A stretch of DNA of 64,000 nucleotides from Rostratula benghalensis (lineage: Eukaryota > Chordata > Aves > Charadriiformes > Rostratulidae): positions 960,230 to 1,024,229 of the forward strand of contig VXAI01000068.1 of the NCBI GenBank assembly GCA_013399305.1. Reading direction: 5' to 3'. Under the pieces are notes generated by a model that was not told the origin of the DNA, did no database searches, and saw nothing but the letters and a program-made list of their open reading frames with translations. Position 1 is the stretch's first letter. Each line of letters starts with the position of its first letter. Shown here piece by piece: positions 34,681-48,029 of the stretch. A program made the translations under genes and the position numbers.

Positions 34681-36943
34681 CATGAGGCAGCAGCACATCT
34701 GAACCATCCTTTCCCTCTCCATGCACCAGGATCCTCAAGACAGTGAGTAATGGGAACAGGGTAGTCAATAAATTGCTCTGGAGATGACTATTCAGCAAAG
34801 AGGATTATCTAGAAGCAGGTAGCCGAGGCAAGAGAAAGTTCATCACATCAACAAACTGGCTTTATTTTCTAATTAGTACGTGCTGAACACATCCCTGGGC
34901 TGATTTGTTGTTCTATCCACTGGGGCCTAGGTTGGAGCCTCCATTACACAGAGCCCAGCTCTGCCATTGCCAGGTCAGTGGCTCTCTGCTTCAAGCCCCA
35001 GTCCCACCGTGCAGACAAAACATTGCATTTCTGCTGTATTTTTGGATGGTCATTCATAAATGCCATGCAATTTCATCATTAAGACATTTCTCACAGAGAA
35101 GGGAGCTGAACAGACACTCGTTTTTTTGTAGTGGCTTTTAAATAAATTTATTTTTATATAAGCATGCTAAGGCATGAGGTTCTTTGATCTTAATGGTGTA
35201 TGATGGCAGCTGCAGGTCAGGTGTCTGTCCTGACTCCTGTACAAAATTCCAAGTCATAGGGTGTTTCAAAAATCATACATTTTTGCTGAGGTCTTTTGGG
35301 CATTTTAGTACTGGGTAAGAAAATAAAATATTTAATGGGATTTAAACTGCCTCCTTTGATATATGTAAATCTGAGGGCTCACAGTAACATGGGCCGGTTT
35401 TGCTCCAGCTGAAGAACAAGAAAATGCAATAAAAGGTAGGTAAGATCTTTTTTTTTGTTACAGTTATATAAGTCGAATAAATTTCAAGCTCATGACACCT
35501 GATAGCAAGGAAAATGGAGAAAAGTCATAAAGATCATGCTATTATTACCATATGCACCATTAGGATTAAGATGAGTAGTAGATAAATCAGAAAGTCAAAA
35601 GTGTAGGAATTTCTGGAGGGACAAATTACGGACAGCACAAGTACATGCCACCTCATGCAACTGTGTCTTAATCCTCACTGGAGTTCAAAGGTACAGTTGT
35701 GCATTCACACTTTGTGACAATTTGACAGGATTTTTCATAAATGATAGAGAGAAAAGTATTGGACAGAGTTTAATCTTTTTCTGAGTCGTGAAAGAGAGCT
35801 TTGAACAGAGGAGCAAGGATTTCTTACTATGCCCTGTTGATCCATGCAAGTGAAAAACAGAGAGCAAGAACCAAAGATTGCCACTGGCCAGTGATCATCC
35901 AGAGGGACAATTTACTAGAAGATGGTGTGGTGAGGGAAGGGTGCAGATTCCTGGGGAAGGTTTCTCATAGAGGAACACACCCATAGAATATTAAGAGAAA
36001 AATATTTGGGTATCTGAGAGGTTTTTCTAGTCCTAGTCCTGTTATAATTCATAAATTCGAGAGCATCTGCAAAAGTAAATATGAGGACAGAGTTCAGTAC
36101 TTAAAATAATCTTCACTTTGACAGTTATTTCTACAGGAAAGGTTCTAGGAAAAAGCCTAGAACCATACAGTCTCTATCTGCATATTATCATTCTCTAACT
36201 AAATGTCACCACAAGGGCATAAAAAAGTGTGACATCCCACCTTTAACACTGCAAAAGTGGGCAAAACTCTGTCATCTCAGTATTCAGGATCACTTAGTGT
36301 TAAACTGTCTTCTGTTCTGACTTTTATTTTTACTTGCATGAACTTCCACGCCAGCATGTGCTCAATCCCTCCATGCTTCATCCCACAACCAGTCTACCAA
36401 GTACTTGACCTTTTCCCTCACCCATGTGATGAGTTAATATGAAACCTATGCAAATAAAAATTAAACATAAGCCTGTCTTCGGATTTTTCCAATTAAAAGG
36501 AAAAGAAAAACTATTTTGAAAGAAAAATTAAACTTACTAAAATAAGAATCGAGCAGATGAGGGGTGAAAATTGTCATCTAATTGTAACTGTTATAGCTGT
36601 GGCTTGATAAAAATCCAGCTTTTGTGATAGAGAAGTAAAAATAGAAAAAATTAAAATCCACATTTCTCTGTTGTAAAGAGGAAAAAACACCAAACTAAAC
36701 CAACTTATCTCCTCTTATGAGACACTCATCCCTCCCTATCTTAGGAAAGCCAAGGTGCAAACAGAGCAATAATAAAATCAAAAGCTCTGCTGTAACTAAT
36801 TGCGCTGCTTGCTTTGGGCTTGTGCCCCCAGTTTGCTGAGCTTGCAGAGAACCAAATGTGGATCCAGGATGTAAATCAGAGGGCAATCTTCTCCCAGTAA
36901 CATTCACCTAGAGCAAACAGTCAGAGTTTGAGCAATAGCATTG
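34681..36943. other. Unique sequence, no gene recognised
   Basis: There is no recognisable gene or interspersed repeat. It contains the 9-bp-arm hairpin at 36141-36164. Open frames are 78 codons or fewer and overlap between strands. Confidence 0.55.
36141..36164. repeat. Inverted repeat, 9-bp arms
   Basis: ggttctagg (36141-36149) and cctagaacc (36156-36164) are perfect complements separated by six bases (aaaaag). Confidence 0.93.
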
Positions 36944-37441
36944 TAGAAACATAGAATGGTTTGGATTGGAAGGGACCTTAAAAATAATTGAGTTCCAATC
37001 CCTCTGCCATGGGCAGGGACACCTCCCACCAGAGCAGGTTGCTCAAAGCCCCATCCAATCCTTGAACACCTCCAGGGATGGGGCATCCACAGCTTCTCTG
37101 AGCAACCTGTGCCAGTGTCTCACCACCCTCACAGGCAAGAATTTCTTCTTAATATCTAACCCAAATCTCCCTGCTTTCAGTTTAAAACAGTTACCCTTTA
37201 TCCTATTGCTTCAATCCCCAGTAAAGAGTTCCTCCCCATCTTTCCTGTAATCCTTTCAAGCACTTGAAGGGGCTCTAAGGTCTCCCTGGAGCCTTCTCTT
37301 TTCCAGGCTCAACAACCCCACTGCTCTCAGCCTGTCTCCATATCAGAGGTGCTCCAGCCTTCTGATCAGCTTCGTGACCGTCCTCTGTATCCACTCAAAC
37401 AGGTCCATGTCCTTCTTGTGCTAAGGACTCCTTTCCAAGCC
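36944..37441 (-). mobile_element. CR1 LINE, 0.5-kb 3' fragment
   Basis: CR1 in minus orientation. The plus strand starts 'tagaaacatagaatggtttg', 'gattggaagggaccttaaaa', 'ccatgggcagggacacctcc', 'agcaggttgctcaaagcccc', 'cctccagggatggggcatcc' and 'agcaacctgtgccagtgtct'. It continues 'tcttcttaatatctaaccca', 'cttctcttttccaggctcaa', 'ggtgctccagccttctgatc' and 'gtgaccgtcctctgtatcca', ending near 'actcctttccaagcc'. It belongs to the same general subfamily as the 34351 copy, in the opposite orientation and about 2.3 kb away. Open frames inside are not genes. Confidence 0.95.
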
Positions 37442-40400
37442 AAGGGACCTGAATTCCATCTTTTACAGGATCAGAGCAAAGCTGTTTGATAACCCCTCAT
37501 TTTAATCAAACTGCTCCAGTGCCTTCAGTGGCACTTGAACCAGTTTGCCCAGTGGTAAGCATAGCTCCCTAGCCATGCCAAGCCACCTGGAGAAGCAGAC
37601 TCCTGTCAAACCGCAGTGGAACCACCTGCTTGGGTGGAAATGTTGAATTCCCAAACAGCTCCAGACCCAAGTGGCTCTGAGGGAAGTATGGCCCAGGGTT
37701 CACCCAGACCATGGCCATTCAGTAGCTCTGCAAAGACTTCAGCTGGCAAAGAGCTGATGAAGGACATCGCAAAGCAGCCCAGGAGAGACCCATCAGTAGG
37801 AAAACACTGTGATTTATCAATAAACCTACAATCTCATTGTGAATTTAAAATACTTCAGTAAATTATCCAAATAATCAGCATCTCTTAATTATTTATGAAC
37901 AAACTGTTTGCATTTACAAATACACTTGTGTAAATACCCATATAAACACACATACATATTTATGTACACATACACACACACACTCTTATGCAGATATACA
38001 TGCAAGTTCATACAAAACAGATTCTCTGTTAAAGCTACGTGGAACTTCTTTGTTCCATGCTGAAAAGGCACTCGTCCAAACAAAAAAAATGTTTGTGCTG
38101 AGTAAGTACGTTAAAATCCAGTTTTGCAATACAGTTTGGTACGGGTGAAGATATTCCCCAGTGAATATATATGTAATATATAATGCTACATTTCTGAGAT
38201 AAGAAGCCTATTATAACTGAGATGGGTACTTGCATAGTAACAGCCACAGACTGTTCATGAAGGATATGCAAGCAGTAGTTATTAAAAAAAGATTTCTTTT
38301 ATATCTAAGTCACACTATTTAAAAGTTGAAAGTAAACAATGAGGGTACAATCTTGGTGCTTGTGTCTCTACCAGGGAGTACTGTGGCTCATCCCAAAAAA
38401 ACCCCTAACTGTCCAAATCACGGCTAGGCTCTATTATAATTCTACTTCTCACCATGAGCAGAATTTTTTATTCTCTGGTCAGAATACCCATGATTAGACA
38501 GAGACAATTAATTCACACTAAACAATTTATTCTAAGGGAGCCCAGCCCATCACTTCCCCTCTGTATATACCAATTGAAAACACTGATTGATAACAAAAAT
38601 GTTTCTGCATAATGTAACAGAGAAATAGCATATTGATGCAGGAAGAACGCAGCTTTCCTTTTCAGATACAAGACAATACAGTAAAATTTCCCAGAGAAGT
38701 TTTTTGGCCTCCAAAGTCAAGTAAACTTCATGGCAGGGGGTGGGAGGGAAGCCCCACCATGTAGCTTTGATTTAAAGAATTGGCTCACATTCCCTAACCT
38801 ACAGCCTTTCCACACCCCTGTCCTTCCAGTTGTTTGGAAAGAATAGATTTGTCATCACAGGCACTTCTTTGCAATCAGTATAAATGCTCATATTTACAGT
38901 GATTCTTTAAAGCAGCTTATGGCCTCCAGAATCAGAGTTTAAGCACACGGAAAAGTGTTCTAAAAGATTTCATAACCCAGCACAAAAGAGATCACATTGG
39001 CACAGCGTAAACCTACATTGACCCTGTTTATAAGAAACTCAAAAATTATTTTCAACACAGGCTGTTACATTTATCAAAGCTTTTACAATATTCCATCACA
39101 ATATTCCACTACCAATTTGAATTCCCTACATGAGCTGAGATTTCTGGAAATGAACAATATTAATTCTGTTACAATTAAAATATACCACAGTTCCCAAATC
39201 AAAACTATATTTTCACATTTTTTCCCTGAGTTTTAAACATGTATTCGTAGGTTCCTATATTTCAAAATATGATTTCCTGGATGATAGTATTTTTTCCCCT
39301 GGCTAAGCACAAAACTATATTAGCATCTCTAACAGAAAGCCCCAGTAATTGGTTTGACAATTAAAAACACAAATATCAAAGCAGGGAGGGAAGATTACCC
39401 AGGTCCAGTAATTTGCAGCAGGACAGGACGCTTAAGGGCATTAAACAAGCAGCATAACATGCGCTATGTAATGGCAGTGACATTTTCAGCTATCATTATT
39501 GTAAAAGACAAAAAAATACATATTGTCAACTAACATACCTGCAACGGCTTGTGTCCTCAAAGCATTTGTTCAAGGAAGATGTTTTTAGAATTGTCCCAGA
39601 TATTTGGGGCACTACTTCTTTTACCTGAGAAAATTCAAAGACATACATGAACGCTAACTTTCTGACAGACAACTCTTTATATTGCTTTGATCGCAACAGT
39701 ACTCTAAAATAAGTAAAGGGCAACTCCAGGGGCTGAAGACTCATAGTCTGAGCTACCTCCTCCAGCTTCTCCACTGGGATGCACCAGCACATCAAAATAC
39801 AGGGGTGCAAAGGGTATCTGTTCCTCCCTTGCCAACACCCATACTCACACCCCCATAAAAACCACTTCCAAACCGGTGTTTCCCTTTCTTGAGCTTCTAG
39901 TTATATTTCAGTACCTGCAGTACCTTTTCAACTGTTCCATCTCCAGGAGCAAGTTATTCAAATCAATAAAAACAAAAAAAAGGTGAGATGCAGTCAGTAG
40001 AAGACAGAATCCTACCTGCAGATAGTTAATCTACACAGACAGCCTAACCAACTGCTCCATCACATTTTCTTCATGAAGAAATAATTCACAAATAACAGCA
40101 GCAGAAGAAGATAGATTATAGTTCCATGGGGGAAAAAAATCCAAGGAATTCAGCTAGGAACGTTGCACATAAATGAAAAGACTTATTTTTTTTCAGCCAT
40201 TTAGACAGGACAAAAACACCCAGTTCAGTCTCCAAAGAAAGTAAAGCAGGTGTAGCTTCCCAGTTTACATTTCAACTCAATCCAAAAAGGAACAGAAATA
40301 AAATATTCTATTTTCTCTTATATGTGCCACATATGTTAGGGATCAAAAATGCTTTTATGATTACTCTTTGGGGTACAGATGTTAATTTTTTGACCCAGTC

Positions 40401-41979
40401 CCTCTTTTTATTGGTATCTCATTGGCAAGCTTTTTGCAGCACTTTTGCTTTTCTACTCAATTTTTTTTATACTGGTTTTATACACTTAATTTTCAGTGTG
40501 GCAGTACAAGATTTTTTATATTTTTTGCTTGTGTTATTTCCTTAAGTAATATAACACTTTCTAGATATTGCTGGGTGTCTGGAAAGCCAAAACTGAACAT
40601 AGACTGTAGAGATGGTCCATATCTTCTGCTGTAGTGAATCAGTGCATCTCCCATGCAAGCTTGGTACATTATGACTGATTAAGGATCCTGACTGCCAGCC
40701 TTAGGAGGAATATTTAAGGAAGGAATAGGGAAAAAAATGTCAGGAGCTCAAGGGCAAAAAAGTCCAAAAAAAGGGAATGAAGGAATAGAAAATGAAGGCT
40801 GAAAATAGAACAGACAGAGATATAAAGGGTCAAAGACAGTGATGAGTCAGGTGAGCTATAAGAGTGAAAATTACCTTGAAAAGAATTAAAGGGCATTAGA
40901 GATTGGAGAAGCAGCACATCTTAAAGATAGGACTCTTGCTTTGTCTTGGGAGATTTTTGTTCTGAAGAGAGAGAAAGAAATTACGAGTGAAACAGGTAAA
41001 TAATGAGGCTGTGCCTAATTTGTTTAATAAACTAAAACCAATCACCAACCTAACTAAACAACTTGTAGCTCATTTGAGCTCCTCTATAAGACTACTTTAA
41101 AATTAATAAGGGACATTCAAGACTTATCTTTCAGTTACCTAACTCTTAATTATCCTTGCTTTTACTATCTGTGCAAGCAGACCACTTTCATATATGGATG
41201 TATACAGCCCTCCACCTTGGAGGCTCTACTCCACCTGAAGGCCAGCAGGAGACCTCTCTTTCTGAGACACATGTAGTCCATATGTTTTTTCATCCATCAT
41301 TACTTGTATCCTATTTGCCTATCAGCAAGACAGTTAAAGATTTGAGATCTGCTCAGGAAGTTATGGATCCAAAGGCCCAGCTGACAAAGATCAGGTTCTT
41401 TCTGAATGTGAGGTACTGCACACACAGGAGTTGTAGAAATCAGATAATAGCTAATAATAATTACAATAACCTGGTGAAAAAGTATGCAAGGTACGGGAAA
41501 AATTGTGCCCTTCTAAATCACCTTCTGTCTCCAGCTCGTACTCTCAAAAGAATAGTCTCCTCCCTGAGAGTATTAAAATTTTCACAGGATGAGAACCACA
41601 ACCAGCCATAGGGACCAGAATGCCAAAGGTGAGAAAAAGAGAAATGGTAATGGATTACAGTGTGGAAATGACAAGAATTCTCCAAGAGACCTATGATTCC
41701 ACTGCTGGCTAGACTACAAGAAGGCGCGCTCTACTGATACATTCAAGAGCAGATAAGTAATGTCAAGTCTAGCAGCTCCTGCCAGCTCACCTCCTTCCTC
41801 CACTGCTACACCAGGCTGCCCAGGAGCCACCAAACCATCACTGTCCTGCAGGTATCATGCAATGTCCTTGCCAGGCAGCTCCAGCCCTGCTCCCATGAAA
41901 AACACACGTTGGTCTTCAGGGCACCTGTACCACCAGTGTACTTCAGAAATATGCGTCTGCTCAACTCTCTTGTAGAACA
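37442..41979. other. Unique sequence, no gene recognised
   Basis: A short alternating AC/AT-rich patch lies at 37945-37985 and AT-rich sequence dominates 38300-40600. The open frame 41156-41611 (151 codons) is one of the two longest in the window. It shows no signal peptide, domain or conserved motif and is near the chance maximum for a window of this size. No RNA gene or retroelement is recognised. Confidence 0.5.
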
Positions 41980-42115
41980 GACAATTATTTTTATTTTTAA
42001 GAAGAAACTCTGAGGCATAAGATTAATAGGAAGGTTGTGGAGGCAGGGTTTGAACAAGGATTCTTCCATCAAAAGTAATAGACTCTCCAAAGCAGGCACT
42101 CTGTCTTCCTGCGTT
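41980..42115 (-). mobile_element. MIR-like SINE relic
   Basis: The plus strand reads 'atttttaagaagaaactctg', 'aggcataagattaataggaa' and 'ggaggcagggtttgaacaag', followed by 'gcaggcactctgtcttcctg'. It matches the order of an inverted MIR ('ttttacagatgaggaaactg', 'aggcacagagaggttaagta', 'gcagagctgggattcgaacc'). The internal 'cttgcccaaggtcacacagc' block is largely lost. Minus orientation. Confidence 0.55.
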
Positions 42116-43323
42116 AAGAATAATACTCTGGACATCTCAGGGATAACCTATTACTTAGAAAACACTTATTAACAATGTACATTAAATCACCCAGACATTA
42201 GATTTGTCCATTTTATAAGGAAAATTGCATTTTTTGAATGAAAATGAAAAGGCTTTTAGATTTCCTAGACCAAGGTTTCAGCTAGGAATCTCTACCATAA
42301 ATAGCAGTTAGAGATGAAAAGCCAGTGCTTTTAAGTTAGGACAAATGATGTATTGGCCTAAGAACTAATCATTAGGGCTTCCAGTGTAATCCCAGACTCT
42401 AGTGCTGGAAAGCCAAGGAAAAAGAACTCTTTATCTTGTGCATTTAAACATTTGCATTCATAACTTCTGAAGAAAAAAGATTTTAGTTTTGGCAATTTAG
42501 AATTTTTTTTCTTTTTTATATGCAAGATATACAGCATTAATTCAGCTTTTCAAAATTGAGAGAGATTGTGAATATTCTCCTGATCCCCATGTCCCTGCTG
42601 TTCATGATCAAGAGAGACAGTGGGAGGGCTGGAATACTCTGAGTTCTCCAAGAGTAAAGACGTTCCTTAGTTACTATAAAGGAGGACAAGAAATTGCTCT
42701 ACCGCTAGAACTTTCCCACACTGCATTTAGAGTTGCAGCACACCTGCAAAATGTTTATTTGTTATTGCAATTCATCCTCATAAGCATCTCATCTACTTGA
42801 AGTGTCACATCACATGCAAATTTAACTAGGAAAACTGGCACAAAATCTTCTGTAAAGCACAAGAAACAGGTAACAGCCCCTGTCAGGCAGCACTCATCCA
42901 CAGTGGTTTCTTCTGTCTTTCCTCTCCTACTGAAGAGACAGAAAGGATTTTTGAGAAAATTAGCAGGACGCTGGGTGTTTCCCTCCATTCCCTTCCCAAA
43001 TCCCTGTAATTATGTTTGGCAAAGTGCAATTTCCAATAGACCAGACACTGGAAGTGTCATCTGCTGCCTCATTGTTTGTTTGTTTGTCCTTCACCTTGTT
43101 CCTTGCTTATAATTTATGTGCTTATTGTCTGCAGCCCACAGAACATTCATCCCCTTTTCTAAACCCTGGAGCCATTTGACATTTGCAGATAGGAAGGTGG
43201 CCTTTGGATTCTTCTGCTTCTAAAATATACATGTTTAGGAGTTGCATTTCCTTTTTTCCCTCCCTGATTTCTTTGTCTCCTTGATACCATTCCTCCCCAA
43301 ACTTCCATAGAACCTGCTTTTAT
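42116..43323. other. Unique sequence, no gene recognised
   Basis: There is no gene or recognised mobile element. A short (GTTT)4-type run occurs at 43072-43087. Confidence 0.55.
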
Positions 43324-43490
43324 ATCACAGAATCACAGGGCTTGGAAAGGACCTCGAAAGATCATCCAGTCCAATCCCCCTGCCGGAGCAGGAACACTAG
43401 ATCAGGTCACACAGGAACACGTCCAGAAGGGTTTGGAATGTCTCCAGAGAAGGAGACTCCACAACCTCTCCTGGCAGCCTGTTCCAGTGT
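43324..43490 (-). mobile_element. CR1 LINE 3' fragment
   Basis: Minus-orientation CR1. The plus strand begins 'atcacagaatcacagggctt', 'ggaaaggacctcgaaagatc' and 'atccagtccaatccccctgc', then 'gtctccagagaaggagactc', 'cacaacctctcctggcagcc' and 'tgttccagtg'. The subfamily carries 'ctccagagaaggaga' and is shared with the copy at 60108-60244. Confidence 0.92.
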
Positions 43491-46400
43491 ATCCAGGAAA
43501 TCCTGAGTTGCTTTGGTGCTTGGAAACGTAGTCACCTATTCCTCAGGATCATAAGCCACTTCCTCCATTAGAAAAATCAACTTATTTCAGGCAAACAAGT
43601 CTTCTCTCCCTTTAAGGCAGGCAGCAGACACAACATATCACAGAATGGTCACAATAACCGATTATTCTTTTCCTTAGTTATCATTGACAAAAAAATTTAC
43701 TTACTGGAACATAAATTCCCGATAGGAATATATTCCTATTAACTACTCTATATTTATTACTCCAATGTTTGCTGCTTTTGTAGCATTTAAACCAGATCAG
43801 TCTCTTCCTTCCATAATTCAGCAAACTCACTAAAGTAAAACTTAAATATTACATCAAGGTATCATATCTCAAACAATACTTTCACAGATCAAAGCCGAAT
43901 TCCTAAATTTGATCATAGGAGACCTGCTGCCTTACTGACACGAAATAAAACCCATCTCAAAAACAAAAGGTCAACATTTTAATTTGCAAAATTCCTATCA
44001 ACACCATCAAAAGTTTTGATTTTGGACGTGATGCATGTTCCTTTGAATAATTCATAATAGATTTTATCACGAAAATTGTTTTTATCAAGGCTAGAATATG
44101 CTCTAAGAACCATGTGCGATGACTGAGATCAGAAATTCAATGATTTTATGGAATAGTTTTATGTCACATATATATATATTAAAAAAATAATACTACAGTT
44201 AAACTCCAAATAGAATTCAGATAGGTACAATGTAACTGTACCAGATGGGATTGAGTTAAATTCATTTAAGGTGAATTAAAAAAATTTAGAAAAATTCTAA
44301 AAGTATTCTGTCTTCTTAGTTCTATCCTGTTAACTTGCACAATGATCATGTACCTTGCAAATCTCTATCAATTAAAATCTAGTCTAAAACACAGCAGTTT
44401 TGAGCCACTTAATTATAATTTTACCTCCTCATTACTAAAATGTTCTACCTGTATCTTAATTTATTATTCACATGCATACTCTGAAGCCTCCCTTATTCCC
44501 TTGGGAAATCACCTCCTTCACTGGGATAAACTCATCCATGATAGAATACAGCTCTCTTAGCACTTGGTAATCCAGATCAGACTATTAGATTAGGACTGAA
44601 CGTGCATTAGTATAATAAAACAGAAATCTATTCCAAATAGAGTGCAAACAAGCCCTACTTTAGAAAATAAATGACTGCAACTCATCTTTTGAGTACACCA
44701 TTCAGTAGAAAACAAAGATGTTCTGCTGAGGAAGCCTGGAGGAGAATGTGATTTGTGGAATGGGCAGAGGTCCAGAAAGAATTACATTTTACTCGTCCTT
44801 TCCTCCTTTCTTTATACTAGGATCATCTCTAAAAGCCAATATTCACATATACACTAATTATAAATAAAAATAAACTGTCTGAATTGTTGCTATCATGCTG
44901 TTAGAAAATCCTGCTCTGCTTTGGATGTAGTATATAAAGTGGTCCAACTTTTTCAGTTTCCTGGAGTCGTTCTTTCACAAATCTATGCAACAAAAGTATG
45001 AATCTTATTCTAAGCTTTTCCCCCATGACTGTTTCCAGGGGTTTTTGCTTCTGGATCTTTCTCTTCCATTCTATAATCTCTTCTGCCCCAATGGGACTCT
45101 TCAGCTTTTTATCCTTGCTTAAGTCAATAGGGCTCAGAGGATTTAGCAGAATAATTCTTTGTCTCCAGGAAGGACTCAACAGTTTTAAAATGTGATGACT
45201 TAACGATAGACCTCTAGTAACAGACAAATTTCTCACTTTTCACTCTTTCTTACACCAAAATGTAGAAATTCAGCTCAATCGATTTTAACTCCTAGGTCCA
45301 TTTTCTGGTTTTGCAAATTTTTTTGCATTCTACTGAGAATGACCTCGGAGCCCTAGTGTCTCTGGCTGAGATGTAAGACAAGGAGTGCTTCCAGCTCCTC
45401 AACTCAACTTTGCAGTTCAGTGAGTGGATTTCTTGATTTCTACCTGTGTCATGATTTCTCTAGGCAGGACAGCTAGGCTAGAGAAAAAAAAAATATCATG
45501 TTCTTGCAAGTCTTCAAGCAAGAGAGCACGGCTGTGATCTAAATACATCCTCTGTCCACGTAAACCAGATAGAACATCAAATATTTCTTGAATTAATATC
45601 TTGATTTGATGATAGATTAAGACTGGAGACAGCAGGAGAAGTAGAAGTTTTACTGTGAATTTCTATTATGTGTCACTTCCTGCAGCTAAAAAGTTAGGGA
45701 ACTGGTCTGTAAGTATCCCTTATTTGAGCATCTTCCCTTCAGGAAACCAGATTGGCTGACGGAATCAGAAGTGCCTTCATGATCCAGAAAAAACAAAGAC
45801 TGCAGAAGTGGACATCAGCATTCAGAATGCAATGATTTCCCATATGCTTTCTCTCTGTACATCCCCGTGCTGACCTGAGATATAGATCCAAAGGAAAGTG
45901 GAAAAGTTTGAGCTCTTCAAAGTCTGACCAGGCAACTATAAGTTTGAACATCTAATGAGTGTTTATATAAACAGGAGCTGATGGCACGTCTACCTTGCAG
46001 ACCAGGAGCACCAGCCAGCTTTCATCTAGCTCTCTTGTAAACCCTCAGCAGTAGCAAGAAGCTCGGGACAGGCTGCAAAATCCTCCAAAGAGCAAGATAA
46101 ACTAGCCTGGTGTGGAGCTGCATTTCCTCTTCAGCCCATCACCAAGGCCTTCTGGGACCTCCAGGCTCCCTCTCCTGGTGAGCTTCCATAGCTCAAACCC
46201 ATTCATGTATCATACTCCATACTAACAGGAGTCTTGTGGACCTGATGCAAACTTGATGCAGACCTACTCTTAATTTTATTGGAATCCCTGCAAGCCAACG
46301 AGACCGCTTTTATAATTTTAAATCATTTTATAAGACTCTTTGTGCTTTGGAGCTTCATTCAGGTGGACCAGAATCTTCTACCGTTCTGCTTGCAATTCTG

Positions 46401-48029
46401 CTGGAATCTTACAAAGATATTGAAACCAGACTTGAAAAAAAATATATTTCAACTACCAGTTAAACATCATGAAAATATAGGTTAATCTCAATGGCCATCA
46501 CAGTTGACAAAGTCATTTTTTAATGTGTTTAGATATGAAGATAAAAGAATTTTGATAACAGCGATAGGGTAGTTCCAAGAATATCGTTACCATGAAATAA
46601 TTACATCCCAACAGGATTAGAGGTAATCAGCCACTCTGTGTCTCAGCACACCTCGGGGGGTGATTATCTTACCATAACAACGCCACCCATTGTGTTTCAT
46701 TGCTTAAATGTCTTCTGATAAAATAACACAGCTTTAAAGTTTGTGTAGCTGTTTGTGTCGGCAGAGGAGCAAGAAAATTATAGTCACAGTATATTTTCTT
46801 TTCCCGGTAACTTTGTATTTTAAATATTTAAATCCCATTGGAAATTTACAAACATATTCATTACAAAAAATATGTTCAGCATTTAGACCGAAACATAAAT
46901 AATCAAAATTAGGACATTCAAATTTATCTTGGCAGGCTGTGCTTTTTTCACGCTGCTATGACTTTAATTTGTGTCACCATTTTAATGTTATTTAAATATG
47001 GAATTTTACTTAATGCGTTTACGAATTGCTAGAAAGAAGGAAAGTATAGGAGTGTTTCAGAGAAGATTATGAGCCACGCAGTATATTATTTATTTACTTA
47101 CATGACCAAAAAATGAAGTACTAAATCTTAGTCTCTCAAATAAATGGAACTATTATGCCTGATTTAATGTATTTATTTATACTAATAAAAAATAATATCT
47201 CCACAGGTATTACTTTGCTATTATTTGTTATGTGCTGTCAGTGTGTCAGGTAAATATAAAATCAAATATAAATGTATGACATAAGCAAGGGCTCCAAAGC
47301 CCTGTTCTGTTCTGTATAGCATAGCAGTATGGCACCATAGGATTCTGCTATGTTTTCTTAAATCTGTGCTTGGGAACTGACTGTACAGGTCAGCTTTGAT
47401 ACTGGAATATTACAGGGGCCATGCTGGGCTGCTGATCTCCTCAGGCCAGTATCCCACATACAGTAATCACAGGTAAGTGATATTGGCTATCACTTATTTA
47501 TCATCACAGATTGATCTAGTGGTGACAGTTTACTTGTTCTGCAGATATTCACATGATTTGCGTGATCAAACCAAATTGTCTCAGTTTCTTTATTATTTAA
47601 ATATATCATTGGCACTTGGGCTGGCAGCCTGAACTTAAGAAAAAACAACTTGTTCTGAGCACATGAGAAGCCTTAGAATTGTAGAGGTACACAGAGCACA
47701 AACAATAAATTACAAATAAAAAGAGATTTATCAAGAGCAGCTACTACTCAGAGAAAGGTCATGCCTTGGTCTGCTTGACCTTTCTGAAGACTGGGGTTTT
47801 TGCTTTTTACTAAGAACTTTAAAGACTATTATAAATGGTTGACTCAGCTATTCTAGGAATGAATTATGCAGATTATAAAGGGAATTTAACTGACCTCATA
47901 TACTACCATCTTTTGAATTACTGTTTTGCTTTTAATTAAAAGTCAAAGGCAAATTAAAATGGTTATCTTTATGACTGCTTTAAGGAATTTTAAACCCATA
48001 ACTGAAAAAAAAAAGAATTAAAAATTTGC
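43491..48029. other. Unique AT-rich sequence, no gene recognised
   Basis: No coding gene is supported. A tiny CR1-like stub ('atcacagaatggtcac') at 43634-43652 is too short to call. The longest frames are 44901-45236 on the minus strand (111 codons) and several shorter ones, all without family resemblance. 46620-47280 is repeat-free, AT-rich and dense in TAAT/ATTA words, so it is a candidate conserved non-coding stretch. A splice-donor-like site lies at 47470-47478. Confidence 0.5.
47474..47496. repeat. Inverted repeat, 9-bp arms
   Basis: taagtgata (47474-47482) and tatcactta (47488-47496) are perfect complements around the five-base loop ttggc. The left arm overlaps a splice-donor-like CAG/GTAAGT. 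Confidence 0.92.

Noticed and set aside
37945..37985. CA/TA-rich patch as a microsatellite
   Set aside because: The pure CA run is only about eight units and is mixed with TA words, so it was not listed as a separate repeat.
41156..41611. 151-codon open frame, plus strand
   Set aside because: No recognisable motif or family. Length is compatible with chance, and there is no promoter or exon evidence.
43634..43652. CR1-like 'atcacagaatggtcac' stub
   Set aside because: Too short to distinguish from chance. No adjoining CR1 sequence.
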